Shown here in pieces: positions 9,761 through 18,382 of a DNA stretch of 64,000 nucleotides. The stretch comes from Rhizobium phaseoli (GTDB lineage Bacteria; Pseudomonadota; Alphaproteobacteria; Rhizobiales; Rhizobiaceae). Below the pieces are notes generated by a model. That model saw nothing but the letters and a program-made list of their open reading frames with translations. It was not told the DNA's origin and searched no databases. Within the stretch, counting starts at the first letter, position 1, and every line of letters starts with the position of its first letter. Location: NCBI RefSeq assembly GCF_010668805.1, contig NZ_WUFT01000014.1, forward strand, positions 1 to 64,000, in the 5' to 3' direction. The position numbers and the translations under genes were made by a program.

Positions 9761-11521
9761 ATGCTACGCTTGCTTTCGGTCAATGTGGGCCTGCCGCGCG
9801 ACATCACTTGGCAAGGCAAGATCGTCAACACCGCCATTTGGAAAACGCCGGTCGAGGGCCCCCGCATGGTGCGGCGACTGAACGTGGACGGCGATGGACA
9901 AGCCGACCTCGCCGGCCATGGCGGTGAAGGCCGTGCGGTCTTTGTCTATCAGATCGATTCCTACCGGTACTGGCAGAAGCAACTGCGTCGCGACGACTTT
10001 GTCTACGGGCAGTTCGGAGAGAATTTTACCATCGATGGTTTGCCTGATGCAGAAGTCTGCGTTGGAGACCGTTATCGGATCGGCGCCGCATTGTTCGAGG
10101 TGACGCAGCCGCGCGTCACCTGCTACCGGCTTGGCATACGCATGGACGAGCCGGAGATGGCCGCGTTGCTGGTCAAACATGGCCGTCCCGGCTTCTATTT
10201 GCGTGTGCTGGAGGAAGGGGACGTGCAGGCAGGCGACGAAATCACAAAGGTTGCGTCCGGCCCCGAAGGCATGAGCATTTTTACGATCAACGCGCTGCTT
10301 TATATGCCCGGCCACCCTCGGGACCAGTTGGAGCGCGCGCTGCGCATCCCGGCGCTGAGCGCCGGCTGGCGTGGGTCATTCGAGGCGCTGCTCAAGCAGA
10401 AACGGGAGGAGGGGACGACGACGGGAAATGCCGGGCTCGCCGCCGCGTCCGGTCCGCCGCCGGCATGGCGCGGTTTCCGCCCTATGCGTGTGGCGCGCAA
10501 GGTGCGCGAAAGCGGCAGCGTGACCTCCCTCCTGCTCGAACCGACGGATGGCCAACCCGTTGCGGCGGCACTGCCCGGGCAGTTCGTGGTGCTGCGGCTC
10601 GGGCCAGCTTCTGCGCCGGCGATGATGCGCAGCTATTCTCTGTCAGGCGAGCCCAGCGCCAGCCATTATCGCGTCAGCGTCAAACGGGAGCCCCATGGCC
10701 TTGCCAGCAGTTACATCGATGACGAGCTCCAGGTTGGAGACGTCGTGCAGGCAAGCGCCGCACGCGGCAGTTTCACGTTGCAGCCGGGCGCCTCGCCAAT
10801 TATTCTCTTGAGTGCGGGTATCGGCGTGACGCCGGTGCTGGCGATGCTTCACGTTCTGGCAACCGAAGCGTCGACCCGGCAAGTCTGGTGGTTATACGTC
10901 ACCCGCAACGGCCGCGAACATCCGTTTGCCGAGGAGGCGCGCGGGCTGCTCGGGAGGCTTGCTCACCATCGCAGCCACATTCGCTACAGTTTGCCAGATC
11001 CCGAGGATCGGCCTGAGCTGGATTTCGACGCTTACGGCCGTCTGGATGTGCAGGCGCTGAAAGCGCTCGACCTGCCGCGCGATTGTGATGTCTATATCTG
11101 CGGACCCTCGACATTCATGAGCGATCTGACCGACGGACTGACAGCCTTGGGCATCGCCCCGGATCGCATCCACAGCGAGATGTTCGGCGCCGGTCCATCG
11201 ATAACCCCCGGAATGTCTGCTTCGCCGCCTCGTCCGCCACATTCACCGGCAGGGTCTCCAGGCTCGGGGCCGCTGGTGTCGTTTGCGCGCACCGGTCTCA
11301 ATGTGCGCTGGGAGCCGATATTCCAGAGCCTGCTCGAACTGGCGGAGGCCTGCGACGTGCCGGTGCGATGGTCGTGCCGAACCGGCGTCTGTCATACCTG
11401 CGAGACCGGGCTTGTAGCAGGGAGCGTCGGCTACCGGCCCGACCCGGTCGATGCGCCGGCGGATGGCAACGTGCTCATCTGCTGCTCGAAGCCTAAGGGC
11501 GATATCGTGATCGATTTGTAG
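9761..11521 (+). CDS. MOSC domain - ferredoxin reductase - [2Fe-2S] fusion protein
   Basis: A 586-residue multidomain redox enzyme. Residues 1 to about 165 are a MOSC domain (YiiM type: GDGQADLAGHGGEGRAV, then FGENFTIDG, with a conserved cysteine in RVTCYRLG). A 3-alpha linker follows (about 175-225). Next comes a flavin reductase unit with RSYSLSG for flavin binding (about 290) and an NAD-binding GIGVTP (about 350). The C-terminus is a plant-type ferredoxin with C539, C544, C547 and a Cys pair at 574/575. MOSC domains bind molybdenum cofactor; YiiM-type proteins reduce N-hydroxylated compounds, and this fusion supplies its own electron chain from NAD(P)H. The substrate is unknown. It is transcribed alone. 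Confidence 0.9.
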   Translation: MLRLLSVNVGLPRDITWQGKIVNTAIWKTPVEGPRMVRRLNVDGDGQADLAGHGGEGRAVFVYQIDSYRYWQKQLRRDDFVYGQFGENFTIDGLPDAEVCVGDRYRIGAALFEVTQPRVTCYRLGIRMDEPEMAALLVKHGRPGFYLRVLEEGDVQAGDEITKVASGPEGMSIFTINALLYMPGHPRDQLERALRIPALSAGWRGSFEALLKQKREEGTTTGNAGLAAASGPPPAWRGFRPMRVARKVRESGSVTSLLLEPTDGQPVAAALPGQFVVLRLGPASAPAMMRSYSLSGEPSASHYRVSVKREPHGLASSYIDDELQVGDVVQASAARGSFTLQPGASPIILLSAGIGVTPVLAMLHVLATEASTRQVWWLYVTRNGREHPFAEEARGLLGRLAHHRSHIRYSLPDPEDRPELDFDAYGRLDVQALKALDLPRDCDVYICGPSTFMSDLTDGLTALGIAPDRIHSEMFGAGPSITPGMSASPPRPPHSPAGSPGSGPLVSFARTGLNVRWEPIFQSLLELAEACDVPVRWSCRTGVCHTCETGLVAGSVGYRPDPVDAPADGNVLICCSKPKGDIVIDL

Positions 11522-11921
11522 AGGCAGGATTCTTAGTGGTCTTTCTGGCGGACGCCTGATTGTCACGGCCTTGCAAGCATGGAGATGCGATGCTGCCCAA
11601 GGGCGAACGAATATTCGTGGTGCGGGATATGGGAGGCTTCCTCGCTTCTTCATGATGCGCAAAGACCGCTGCAAGACCCTGAATCGCGGCACAATCCTCA
11701 AGCCGCTTCCGATTTACACAATTATGCGGTAGCCTGTCTGCTGGCTTTCATCGAGCGAAGGGTTTCGCTCGACGCTAGAGACGGCCTCAGACGACGAAGT
11801 ATCGACCGTCGAGATTTCAGAATACGTTCTGTCATCGATGACAGGCCAAAATGCGATCTGCACGGAACAAGGATGCCTGTCATTGGGTTTCGAACCTTAG
11901 CGTTCAAAAGGAGGTGCATTC
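11522..11921. promoter_or_regulatory. 400-bp intergenic region with three palindromic elements
   Basis: No convincing gene lies in this stretch. It contains a 12-bp palindrome ACGAATATTCGT at 11607-11618, a 9-bp stem TCGAGCGAA / TTCGCTCGA with a 4-nt loop at 11751-11772, and a 16-bp perfect palindrome CTGTCATCGATGACAG at 11829-11844. The last one lies about 78 bp before the small gene at 11922 and is a plausible operator. The hairpin has no T-run. Confidence 0.45.
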
Positions 11922-12146
11922 ATGCCTACGGTTGCTGCGACACCCATCACCCCACCTGACCAGCACGTCGTCACCGCGCGCGAAGCCATCGAGCCGCTTT
12001 ATGAGAAGCTCGAGCTCCAAACGGAATCGCTGGTTCTATCCGCGGCGCTCGAAGCGGGATGGTCTCCAGATGAGGCAACGAAGGCACTTGCGGCGCTGAG
12101 ACTGCAGGATGCTCTTTCGACCCTCGACGAACGAACCGGCCGATAA
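11922..12146 (+). CDS. Small hypothetical protein (74 aa)
   Basis: A soluble, mostly helical 74-residue protein of unknown function. It is taken as real because of a strong Shine-Dalgarno AAAGGAGGTG correctly spaced before the ATG. Composition is balanced, with no signal peptide, cysteines or transmembrane helix. The middle (SAALEAGWSPDEATKALAALRL) resembles a UBA-like or helix-turn-helix-sized three-helix bundle, but no family is assigned. It stands alone, facing the DUF606 pair on the opposite strand 49 bp away. Confidence 0.6.
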   Translation: MPTVAATPITPPDQHVVTAREAIEPLYEKLELQTESLVLSAALEAGWSPDEATKALAALRLQDALSTLDERTGR

Positions 12147-12195
12147 ACTCCGAGAAATCCATTGTCTCTGACCACTCAGGCAGAATTGCTGTCGG

Positions 12196-12636
12196 CTATT
12201 GCGAGCCGCCGGCTTTGCGCCGCCTGCGGCTGACCACCATTCCGCCGACGATGAGAACAATTCCGGTGGCGTTCGCCCAGAACGACGTCGGCACGGCGCT
12301 GAGATAATCAAACGCCACCCCGGTTACCATCTGGCCGCCAATGATCAGCAGCGCTGCATTGATCGCGCCTATGCGAGCGATCGCCCAGCTGCCTGCCGCC
12401 ACGAAAACGACGCCGATCGGACCACCCAAAAAGGCATACCAAGGCGCCTCGGCGGCGCCGGCAGGAAGCAGGCCTCCGACAATAAGACCAAGGCAGGTGA
12501 GGACAGCAAAGCCTACGGCATGGTTCCAGAAGGATGCGATCAGCGGCGTGGTGGATATGCTCAACCGCCCATTGAGCTGACGGCTGAGGCCGACGAGCAC
12601 GCCGCCGAGGCAAGCCAGAAGAACGAACACTGTCAC
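12196..12636 (-). CDS. DUF606 (YdcZ-type) DMT-superfamily membrane protein, second subunit
   Basis: Small inner-membrane protein of 146 residues with about five hydrophobic helices, from TVFVLLACLGGVLVGL to GIVLIVGGMVVS, ending in an arginine-rich tail (RRRRKAGG). The start is GTG at 12636, overlapping the stop of the upstream gene by four bases (GTGA), so it is translationally coupled to a second protein of the same family. A longer frame to 12885 runs antiparallel through the neighbour and is not conserved. Such pairs are thought to act as heterodimeric drug/metabolite-type transporters; the substrate is unknown. Confidence 0.82.
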   Translation of the reverse strand: MTVFVLLACLGGVLVGLSRQLNGRLSISTTPLIASFWNHAVGFAVLTCLGLIVGGLLPAGAAEAPWYAFLGGPIGVVFVAAGSWAIARIGAINAALLIIGGQMVTGVAFDYLSAVPTSFWANATGIVLIVGGMVVSRRRRKAGGSQ

Positions 12637-13133
12637 GCCGCACCTCGCCCAAACAGGATAATGAGTGCGCCGCCGGTAACCACCAGGCCGAGCGCGGCGA
12701 TGTCCCGTATGTCCGGGCGCCGCTTTGGCAAACCGAACAGTCCCCAATTGTCGGCCGCCAGGCTGAAAGCGACCTGGCCTGCCAAACCCAAAGCCAAGGT
12801 GCCGGAAAGCCCGAGCGGCGAGTTGACCGCGGTCGAGGTCAAAATGACCGTTGCGGCCCCGGATACCCCGCCGAGATAGGCCCATAAGGGCGCTTTAGCG
12901 GTTTTTCCCGCCATCGGCGTGCGTCGGCGGTAGAGTGCCAAAAGAAGAATGACGGCCGCGACCATGCCTGTGCCGTGAGCGGTCCAGGATGAGAACAGCG
13001 GATTGCCGTACCGCGCCAGCTCCCCGTTGAGATGCACCATGAACGTTAAGAGCCCACCCGTCGCAAAAGCTCCGATGAAATAGATGGGATGCGAATTACG
13101 TGCTGCTTCGATGGTCATTGCAGATCCCGTCAA
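12633..13133 (-). CDS. DUF606 (YdcZ-type) DMT-superfamily membrane protein, first subunit
   Basis: Inner-membrane protein of 166 residues with about five helices. The family pattern is visible: FMVHLNGELARYGNPLFSSWTAHGTGM (half-channel with conserved N and G residues), then YLGGVSGAATVI, and SLAADNWGLFG. It overlaps the second subunit by four bases. The start at 13133 gives a short extra N-terminus (MTGSAMTIEAARN); ATG at 13118 (MTIEAA) is an alternative. It probably forms a two-component exporter or importer with its neighbour. Confidence 0.82.
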   Translation of the reverse strand: MTGSAMTIEAARNSHPIYFIGAFATGGLLTFMVHLNGELARYGNPLFSSWTAHGTGMVAAVILLLALYRRRTPMAGKTAKAPLWAYLGGVSGAATVILTSTAVNSPLGLSGTLALGLAGQVAFSLAADNWGLFGLPKRRPDIRDIAALGLVVTGGALIILFGRGAA

Positions 13134-13256
13134 AGAATCGATTGCGCCGGATATTTTTCAAACTGCCATTATAGAACGCGCGTCTTGCACCTGGCCGGAG
13201 CTATCAGCTTCGACATGGGAGTGCTAAACGGCGACCGCCGCATATAAGGAAATATC

Positions 13257-13496
13257 GTGAAAAAATTAATTCGCCTGCTGCTGCCGATCGCTCTTGCTCT
13301 CGTCGTTTTTACCGGTTTCCGCTGGTATCGCTATATCTCCAACACCGATAGCCCCTATGACGAAATCGGCATCACCCTCAACAATTCCATGCCCGGCCCG
13401 ATCAACAGCTGGGGCTGCGCCAAGCTGAAAATCACTTTTGCCGGTTCCCTGCCACCATATGGCTGCGCTGCCGCCGACGCGACGCAGTGGAAGTAG
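13257..13496 (+). CDS. Small membrane-anchored or secreted hypothetical protein (79 aa)
   Basis: A 79-residue protein with an N-terminal Lys-Lys and one hydrophobic segment (LIRLLLPIALALVVFTGF), followed by a short periplasmic tail with two cysteines (SWGCAKLKI and PYGCAAAD) that could form a disulfide. The start is GTG at 13257, with AAGGA 6 bases upstream. It is a lone gene facing the SLC13 transporter. No known family is recognised. Confidence 0.6.
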   Translation: MKKLIRLLLPIALALVVFTGFRWYRYISNTDSPYDEIGITLNNSMPGPINSWGCAKLKITFAGSLPPYGCAAADATQWK

Positions 13497-13560
13497 TGCG
13501 GCAAGGCTGCGCCGCTGGCGCAGCCTGCATTGCCTCGTGGAGTGGGCCGAATCCGCCGGG

Positions 13561-15327
13561 TCAGATCGGCCAGACTGCCAGCAGGGCAGGCACACTGACA
13601 AGCACGACGATCAGCGAGAGTGGCAGGCCCAATCGCGCATAGTCGCCAAATCGATACCCGCCCGGCCCCATGACCAGCGTGTTGCACTGATGTCCGATGG
13701 GCGTGAGGAAATCGCAGCCGGCACCAATGGCCACCGCCATCAGAAATGCATCGGGCCGAAAGCCCAGCTTGGCGGCAAAGGTCGCAGCGATCGGCGCCAT
13801 GACCAGAACGGTGGCCGCGTTGTTCAAAAACGGTGTCACGGCCATGGCCGCAATCAGGATCAGAGCCAGAGCGCCGAACGGCGGGAGCATTTCGGCGATC
13901 CGCGACAGGAGGTCGGCGATGATGTCGGTGGTTCCGGTGGTTCTGAGCGAGTCACTGATCGGAATGAGAGCGGCCAGCATGATCAGAATGGGCGCATCAA
14001 GATGATGATAGACTTCGCGCAACGGAATAGATCCGGTGACCACCATCAGAAAGGCGGCGGCAAAAAATGCTGTGGCGACAGGAATGCCGCCGAAGGCCGT
14101 CGCCCCCATGGTGGCCAACAGGATGATGACGGGGATCATGCCATTGCGGGCGTTGCCAAGCTTCAAATCTCGTTCGACCAGCGGTAAACATCCCCATTCG
14201 CGCAGAAGGTCCGGCAGTTTCTGCAAGTCGCCCTGCAGGACCACGACGTCGCCATTGCGGATCTTGATCTCGCCCAGACGCTCGGTGAAGCGCCGGTCCC
14301 GGCGGCTGACGGCAAGAAGATTGAGGCCGGTATTATGGAAGAGGGAGACGTCTTTGGCGCTGACGCCGATCAAGCGGGAATGTTCGCCGACGATGGCTTC
14401 AACGGAACTGATGTCCTGGCGTGTCTCCGGCTGGTGTTTACGATCGGACAGTTGAAGCTTGGCTTCACTGACGATCTTATCGAGAGCGCTCTGCTCTCCC
14501 TCGATGATCAGAAGGTCGCCATCCTTGAGCACGGTGTCGGGCAGCGGCGTTCGCCTCTGGCCGCTGCCGCCGATGATCGCGGTCACCATCGCATCGCCGC
14601 CGGCCGGCTTCTGCAGCCAGCTGACCGATCGGCCAATCGCCGCCGACGGCGTGGTGACCTTGGCCTCGGTCGTGTAGTTTTTGATCGCCACCGCCTCGTC
14701 CATCGAGGTTTCCGCCCGGGTTCTTTCCGGAAGCAGCTTGTAGAACAGCGCTAGAAAGACAACGCCGGCGACCGAAAGCGCCAGGCCGACAGGCGTATAA
14801 TCGAACATCGTGAACGGCTGCCCGGTGATCTCCTCACGCACCCGGGAAACGATGATATTCGGCGACGTGCCGATCTGCGTCATCAGCCCGCCGAGCAGAG
14901 AGGCGAAGGACATCGGCATCAGGAACATCGACGGGGATACGCGTGATTTCCGCGCCATTTGCACGGCAACCGGGATCATGATTGCCAACGCCCCGATATT
15001 TTTGACGAAAGCCGACAGGGCCGCAACAATGGCAACCAATATGATCAGCTGCATCCGCGGCCCGCGTCTTTCGGGAGAAAATCGGCGCAACGCGACATCC
15101 ATGATCCCCGATCTGGATATCGCCGCGCTGACGATGAGCGCGCTGCCAACGATAATCACAATGTCATCGGCAAAACCGGAAAAGGCACTTTTGGCAGGCA
15201 CGACGCCGGCGATGATTGCAACGAGCAGCGAACTCACGGCGACGATATCGTATCGATAACGCCCCCATACGAAGGCGCCCATCATGAGCGCGATGATGAG
15301 AAGGGAAAGCCATTGATCAACGCGCAT
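13561..15327 (-). CDS. SLC13-family (DASS-type) transporter with two TrkA-C domains
   Basis: A 588-residue inner-membrane permease with about eleven to twelve helices, split by a cytoplasmic insert (residues about 205-375) that carries two TrkA-C (RCK-C) ligand-sensing domains. These read VSWLQKPAGGDAMVTAIIGG...LKDGDLLIIEG and HSRLIGVSAKDV...IRNGDVVVLQG. Bacterial relatives take up sulfate or dicarboxylates with sodium or protons; the specificity here is not evident. A conserved membrane motif is seen as QIGTSPNIIVS and its repeat PIGHQCNTLVMGPGGY. AGGAAT precedes the ATG. It is transcribed away from ligD. Confidence 0.88.
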   Translation of the reverse strand: MRVDQWLSLLIIALMMGAFVWGRYRYDIVAVSSLLVAIIAGVVPAKSAFSGFADDIVIIVGSALIVSAAISRSGIMDVALRRFSPERRGPRMQLIILVAIVAALSAFVKNIGALAIMIPVAVQMARKSRVSPSMFLMPMSFASLLGGLMTQIGTSPNIIVSRVREEITGQPFTMFDYTPVGLALSVAGVVFLALFYKLLPERTRAETSMDEAVAIKNYTTEAKVTTPSAAIGRSVSWLQKPAGGDAMVTAIIGGSGQRRTPLPDTVLKDGDLLIIEGEQSALDKIVSEAKLQLSDRKHQPETRQDISSVEAIVGEHSRLIGVSAKDVSLFHNTGLNLLAVSRRDRRFTERLGEIKIRNGDVVVLQGDLQKLPDLLREWGCLPLVERDLKLGNARNGMIPVIILLATMGATAFGGIPVATAFFAAAFLMVVTGSIPLREVYHHLDAPILIMLAALIPISDSLRTTGTTDIIADLLSRIAEMLPPFGALALILIAAMAVTPFLNNAATVLVMAPIAATFAAKLGFRPDAFLMAVAIGAGCDFLTPIGHQCNTLVMGPGGYRFGDYARLGLPLSLIVVLVSVPALLAVWPI

Positions 15328-15370
15328 GTTTGCATTCCTGTGGTAGCAACTAACGTTTGAAGCATGAGAA

Positions 15371-15417
15371 CGATACGACGCGACGGCGAATTTTCTTCGC
15401 CGTCATTCGAAGTATCG
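15371..15417. terminator. Nested inverted repeat between SLC13 gene and ligD
   Basis: Inner stem GACGGCGAA / TTCGCCGTC (15382-15390, 15396-15404) with a TTTTC loop, flanked by outer arms CGATAC and GTATCG. It lies upstream of both divergent genes, so a cruciform, a protein-binding site or an insulator is as likely as a terminator. Confidence 0.45.
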
Positions 15418-15550
15418 AAGGCCACGTTTGCGATGCGGTAAGGCTTGGAATAGCGCGCATGTTGCCAATATTCAGCGAGAGCAGGCCATCATGGAACTTC
15501 CAGCCGTCAGCCGGCATTCCGTGCTTGGATATGCTGTTTGGGGAACGACC

Positions 15551-18196
15551 ATGGCCAGTGACAACCTCTCGACATATCGATCGAAGCGCGATTTTCAAAA
15601 GACGGCGGAGCCGAGCGGCGAGAAGCAGATCGCGCGCAGCAATCGCCGTCGCTTCATCATCCAGAAACATGATGCCACCCGGCTGCATTACGACCTGCGG
15701 CTCGAACTCGACGGCGTCTTCAAATCCTGGGCGGTCACCAAGGGCCCATCGCTCGATCCGCACGACAAGCGGCTGGCCGTCGAGGTCGAGGATCACCCGC
15801 TCGATTATGGCGATTTCGAAGGCACGATCCCGAAAGGGCAGTATGGCGGCGGCACGGTGATGTTGTGGGACCGCGGCTATTGGGAGCCGGAGGGAAAGAA
15901 AAGTCCGGAGCAGGCGCTGGCCAAGGGGGACTTCAAGTTCACCCTGGACGGCGAAAGGCTGCACGGAAGCTTCGTACTGGTGCGCATGCGCAATGATCGC
16001 GATCGCGGCAAGCGAACCAACTGGTTGTTGATCAAACACCACGACGCGTTTTCGGTCGATGAGAATGGCGCAGCGATCCTGGAAGAGAACGACACCTCGG
16101 TCGCCTCCGGCCGAACGATGGACGCGATCGCCGCCGGCAAAGGCCGCAAGCCAAAACCATTCATGATCAAGGGTGGTGATGTTCAAGCGGATGCCGTCTG
16201 GGACAGCAATCACGGGCTGGCCACTGACGAGCGAAAGGAGGAGGCCCGAGCCGAGAGCAAGCTGAAGACGGCAGCGAGGGTCGACCTTCCGGACTTCATT
16301 GAGCCGCAACTTTGCCAGGCCCTGGAGCGGCCGCCGGCCGGCACCGGCTGGATTCACGAGATCAAGTTCGACGGCTACAGGATACAGTTGCGCGTGCTGA
16401 ATGGCGAAGCGACGCTGAAGACGAGAAAAGGCCTCGACTGGACCGGCAAGTACCCGCAGATCGCCGAGGCGGCATCGGCGCTGCCCGACGCCATCATCGA
16501 CGGCGAGATCTGCGCTCTCGACGACCATGGCGCACCGGATTTCGCAGCCCTGCAGGCAGCCATTTCGGAAGGCAGAACCGGCGATCTCGTCTACTTCGCA
16601 TTCGATCTTCTTTATGAGGGGGGCGAGGACCTGCGATCTCTGCCTCTCATCGAGCGCAAGGCGCGGCTTCGGAACTTCCTGTCGGATGCCGGCGATGACC
16701 CTAGGATACGTTTTGTCGAACATTTCGAGACCGGCGGCGATGCGGTGCTTCGCTCTGCCTGCAAGCTCTCGCTGGAAGGCATCGTTTCCAAACAGGGCGA
16801 TGCACCCTATCAATCCGGCCGCACCGAAAGCTGGGCGAAATCGAAATGCCGCGCCGGCCACGAAGTGGTGATCGGCGCCTATGCCAAAACCAACGGCAAA
16901 TTCCGATCCCTGCTGGTCGGTGTCTACCGCGGCGACCACTTCGTCTATGTCGGCCGCGTCGGCACGGGATATGGCGCGAAGAAAGTGGAAACGCTGCTTC
17001 CGAAGCTGAAGGCGCTCGAGACGGCAAAATCGCCCTTTACCGGCATCGGCGCGCCGAAAAAGGAAGCCGAGGTCACCTGGCTGAAGCCGGAGCTAGTCGC
17101 CGAAATCGAATTCGCCGGCTGGACCGCCGACGGTCAGGCCCGCCAGGCCGCCTTCAAGGGTCTGCGCGAGGACAAACCGGCCAGGGAGGTCAGGGCCGAA
17201 CGGCCGGCGAAACCCGCAGAGACTGAAGTGCCGGAGCCCTCGGTGGCGGCGAAGGCCAGGCCCGTTCGCCGCAAAGGCACCAAGGCCGAGGTGATGGGTG
17301 TGCTGATCTCCAATCCCGACAAGCCGCTGTGGCCGGATGCCAATGATGGCAGAGCCGTGACCAAGGAGGATCTGGCCCGCTATTACGAAGCTGTTGGCGC
17401 CTGGATGATCGAGCACATCAAGGGTCGCCCCTGTTCGATCATCCGCACGCCCGACGGGGTTGGCGGCGAGCAGTTTTTCCAGCGCCATGCGATGCCCGGC
17501 ACCTCGAACCTGCTCGAACTGGTCAAGGTCTTCGGTGACAAAAAGCCCTATCTGCAGATCGACCGGGTCGAGGGTCTGGCAGCTGTCGCGCAGATCGGCG
17601 CCGTCGAGCTGCATCCCTGGAATTGCGAACCGCATAAGCCGGAGGTGCCGGGCCGGCTGGTGTTCGACCTCGACCCCGGCCCTGATCTGCCATTTTCCGC
17701 GGTCGTTTCAGCGGCCCGAGAAATGCGCGATCGTCTCGACGCGCTGGGGCTGATCAGTTTTTGCAAGACGACCGGCGGCAAGGGCCTGCACGTCGTCACG
17801 CCGATTGCGATCAACAAACGCAAGCCGCTTTCCTGGGCAGAAGCGAAGAGCTTCGCGCACGACGTCTGCCAGCAGATGGCGCGCGACAATCCGGAACTTT
17901 ATCTGATCAAGATGACGAAGAGCCTGAGGAATGGCCGCATCTTCCTCGACTATCTCCGCAATGACCGGATGGCGACGGCCGTGGCGCCTTTGTCGCCGCG
18001 CGCCCGGCCGGGCGCAACCGTCTCGATGCCGCTGACCTGGACCCAGGTCAAATCGGATCTCGACCCCAAACGCTTCACCATCCGCACCGTGCCGGCGCTG
18101 CTGTCGAAATCGTCGGCCTGGGAGGATTACTGCGACGGCCAGCGGCCGCTGGAGCAGGCGATCAAACGCCTCGGCAAAGTCTCGAACGCGGCTTGA
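15551..18196 (+). CDS. ligD: Multifunctional ATP-dependent DNA ligase LigD (PE-ligase-Pol)
   Basis: End-joining ligase of 881 residues, the central enzyme of bacterial NHEJ with Ku. Order of domains: 3'-phosphoesterase (about 15-190, HDATRLHYDLRLELDG), ATP-dependent ligase (about 240-545) with nucleotidyl lysine K272 in EIKFDGYR, EGIVSK and an OB fold, then primase-like polymerase (about 605-870) with LVFDLDPGPD carrying the metal aspartates. ATG 15551 is chosen because it begins MASDNLSTYRSKRDF, the usual start; upstream ATGs at 15491 or 15428 would add unconserved residues. It is separate from the ku genes at 43-45 kb. Confidence 0.95.
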   Translation: MASDNLSTYRSKRDFQKTAEPSGEKQIARSNRRRFIIQKHDATRLHYDLRLELDGVFKSWAVTKGPSLDPHDKRLAVEVEDHPLDYGDFEGTIPKGQYGGGTVMLWDRGYWEPEGKKSPEQALAKGDFKFTLDGERLHGSFVLVRMRNDRDRGKRTNWLLIKHHDAFSVDENGAAILEENDTSVASGRTMDAIAAGKGRKPKPFMIKGGDVQADAVWDSNHGLATDERKEEARAESKLKTAARVDLPDFIEPQLCQALERPPAGTGWIHEIKFDGYRIQLRVLNGEATLKTRKGLDWTGKYPQIAEAASALPDAIIDGEICALDDHGAPDFAALQAAISEGRTGDLVYFAFDLLYEGGEDLRSLPLIERKARLRNFLSDAGDDPRIRFVEHFETGGDAVLRSACKLSLEGIVSKQGDAPYQSGRTESWAKSKCRAGHEVVIGAYAKTNGKFRSLLVGVYRGDHFVYVGRVGTGYGAKKVETLLPKLKALETAKSPFTGIGAPKKEAEVTWLKPELVAEIEFAGWTADGQARQAAFKGLREDKPAREVRAERPAKPAETEVPEPSVAAKARPVRRKGTKAEVMGVLISNPDKPLWPDANDGRAVTKEDLARYYEAVGAWMIEHIKGRPCSIIRTPDGVGGEQFFQRHAMPGTSNLLELVKVFGDKKPYLQIDRVEGLAAVAQIGAVELHPWNCEPHKPEVPGRLVFDLDPGPDLPFSAVVSAAREMRDRLDALGLISFCKTTGGKGLHVVTPIAINKRKPLSWAEAKSFAHDVCQQMARDNPELYLIKMTKSLRNGRIFLDYLRNDRMATAVAPLSPRARPGATVSMPLTWTQVKSDLDPKRFTIRTVPALLSKSSAWEDYCDGQRPLEQAIKRLGKVSNAA

Positions 18197-18314
18197 GCGG
18201 GAATAACAGTCCGCGGCCAGCTGTCTCTGTCGGAATGAATTTTCCCGAGGGCCGATATTGCCCTTCGCCAAACCGTTCCAAATTACTGCAGAGTGGATTG
18301 CCGACATCAAGCGT

Positions 18315-18372
18315 TTGACAATCCTTTACCTCTGAGGTCTACTGGCCCACTTACCGGACCAGTAGACCTCAG
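18315..18372 (+). promoter_or_regulatory. Promoter with 14-bp inverted-repeat operator before GntR gene
   Basis: TTGACA at 18315-18320 and TCTACT at 18338-18343, spaced 17 bp, form a good sigma-70-type promoter. The -10 lies inside the left arm of a perfect inverted repeat CTGAGGTCTACTGG (18332-18345) / CCAGTAGACCTCAG (18359-18372) with a 13-bp spacer. Its position just before the regulator start at 18383 points to autoregulation. Confidence 0.8.
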
Positions 18373-18382
18373 GGGGAGGGTG

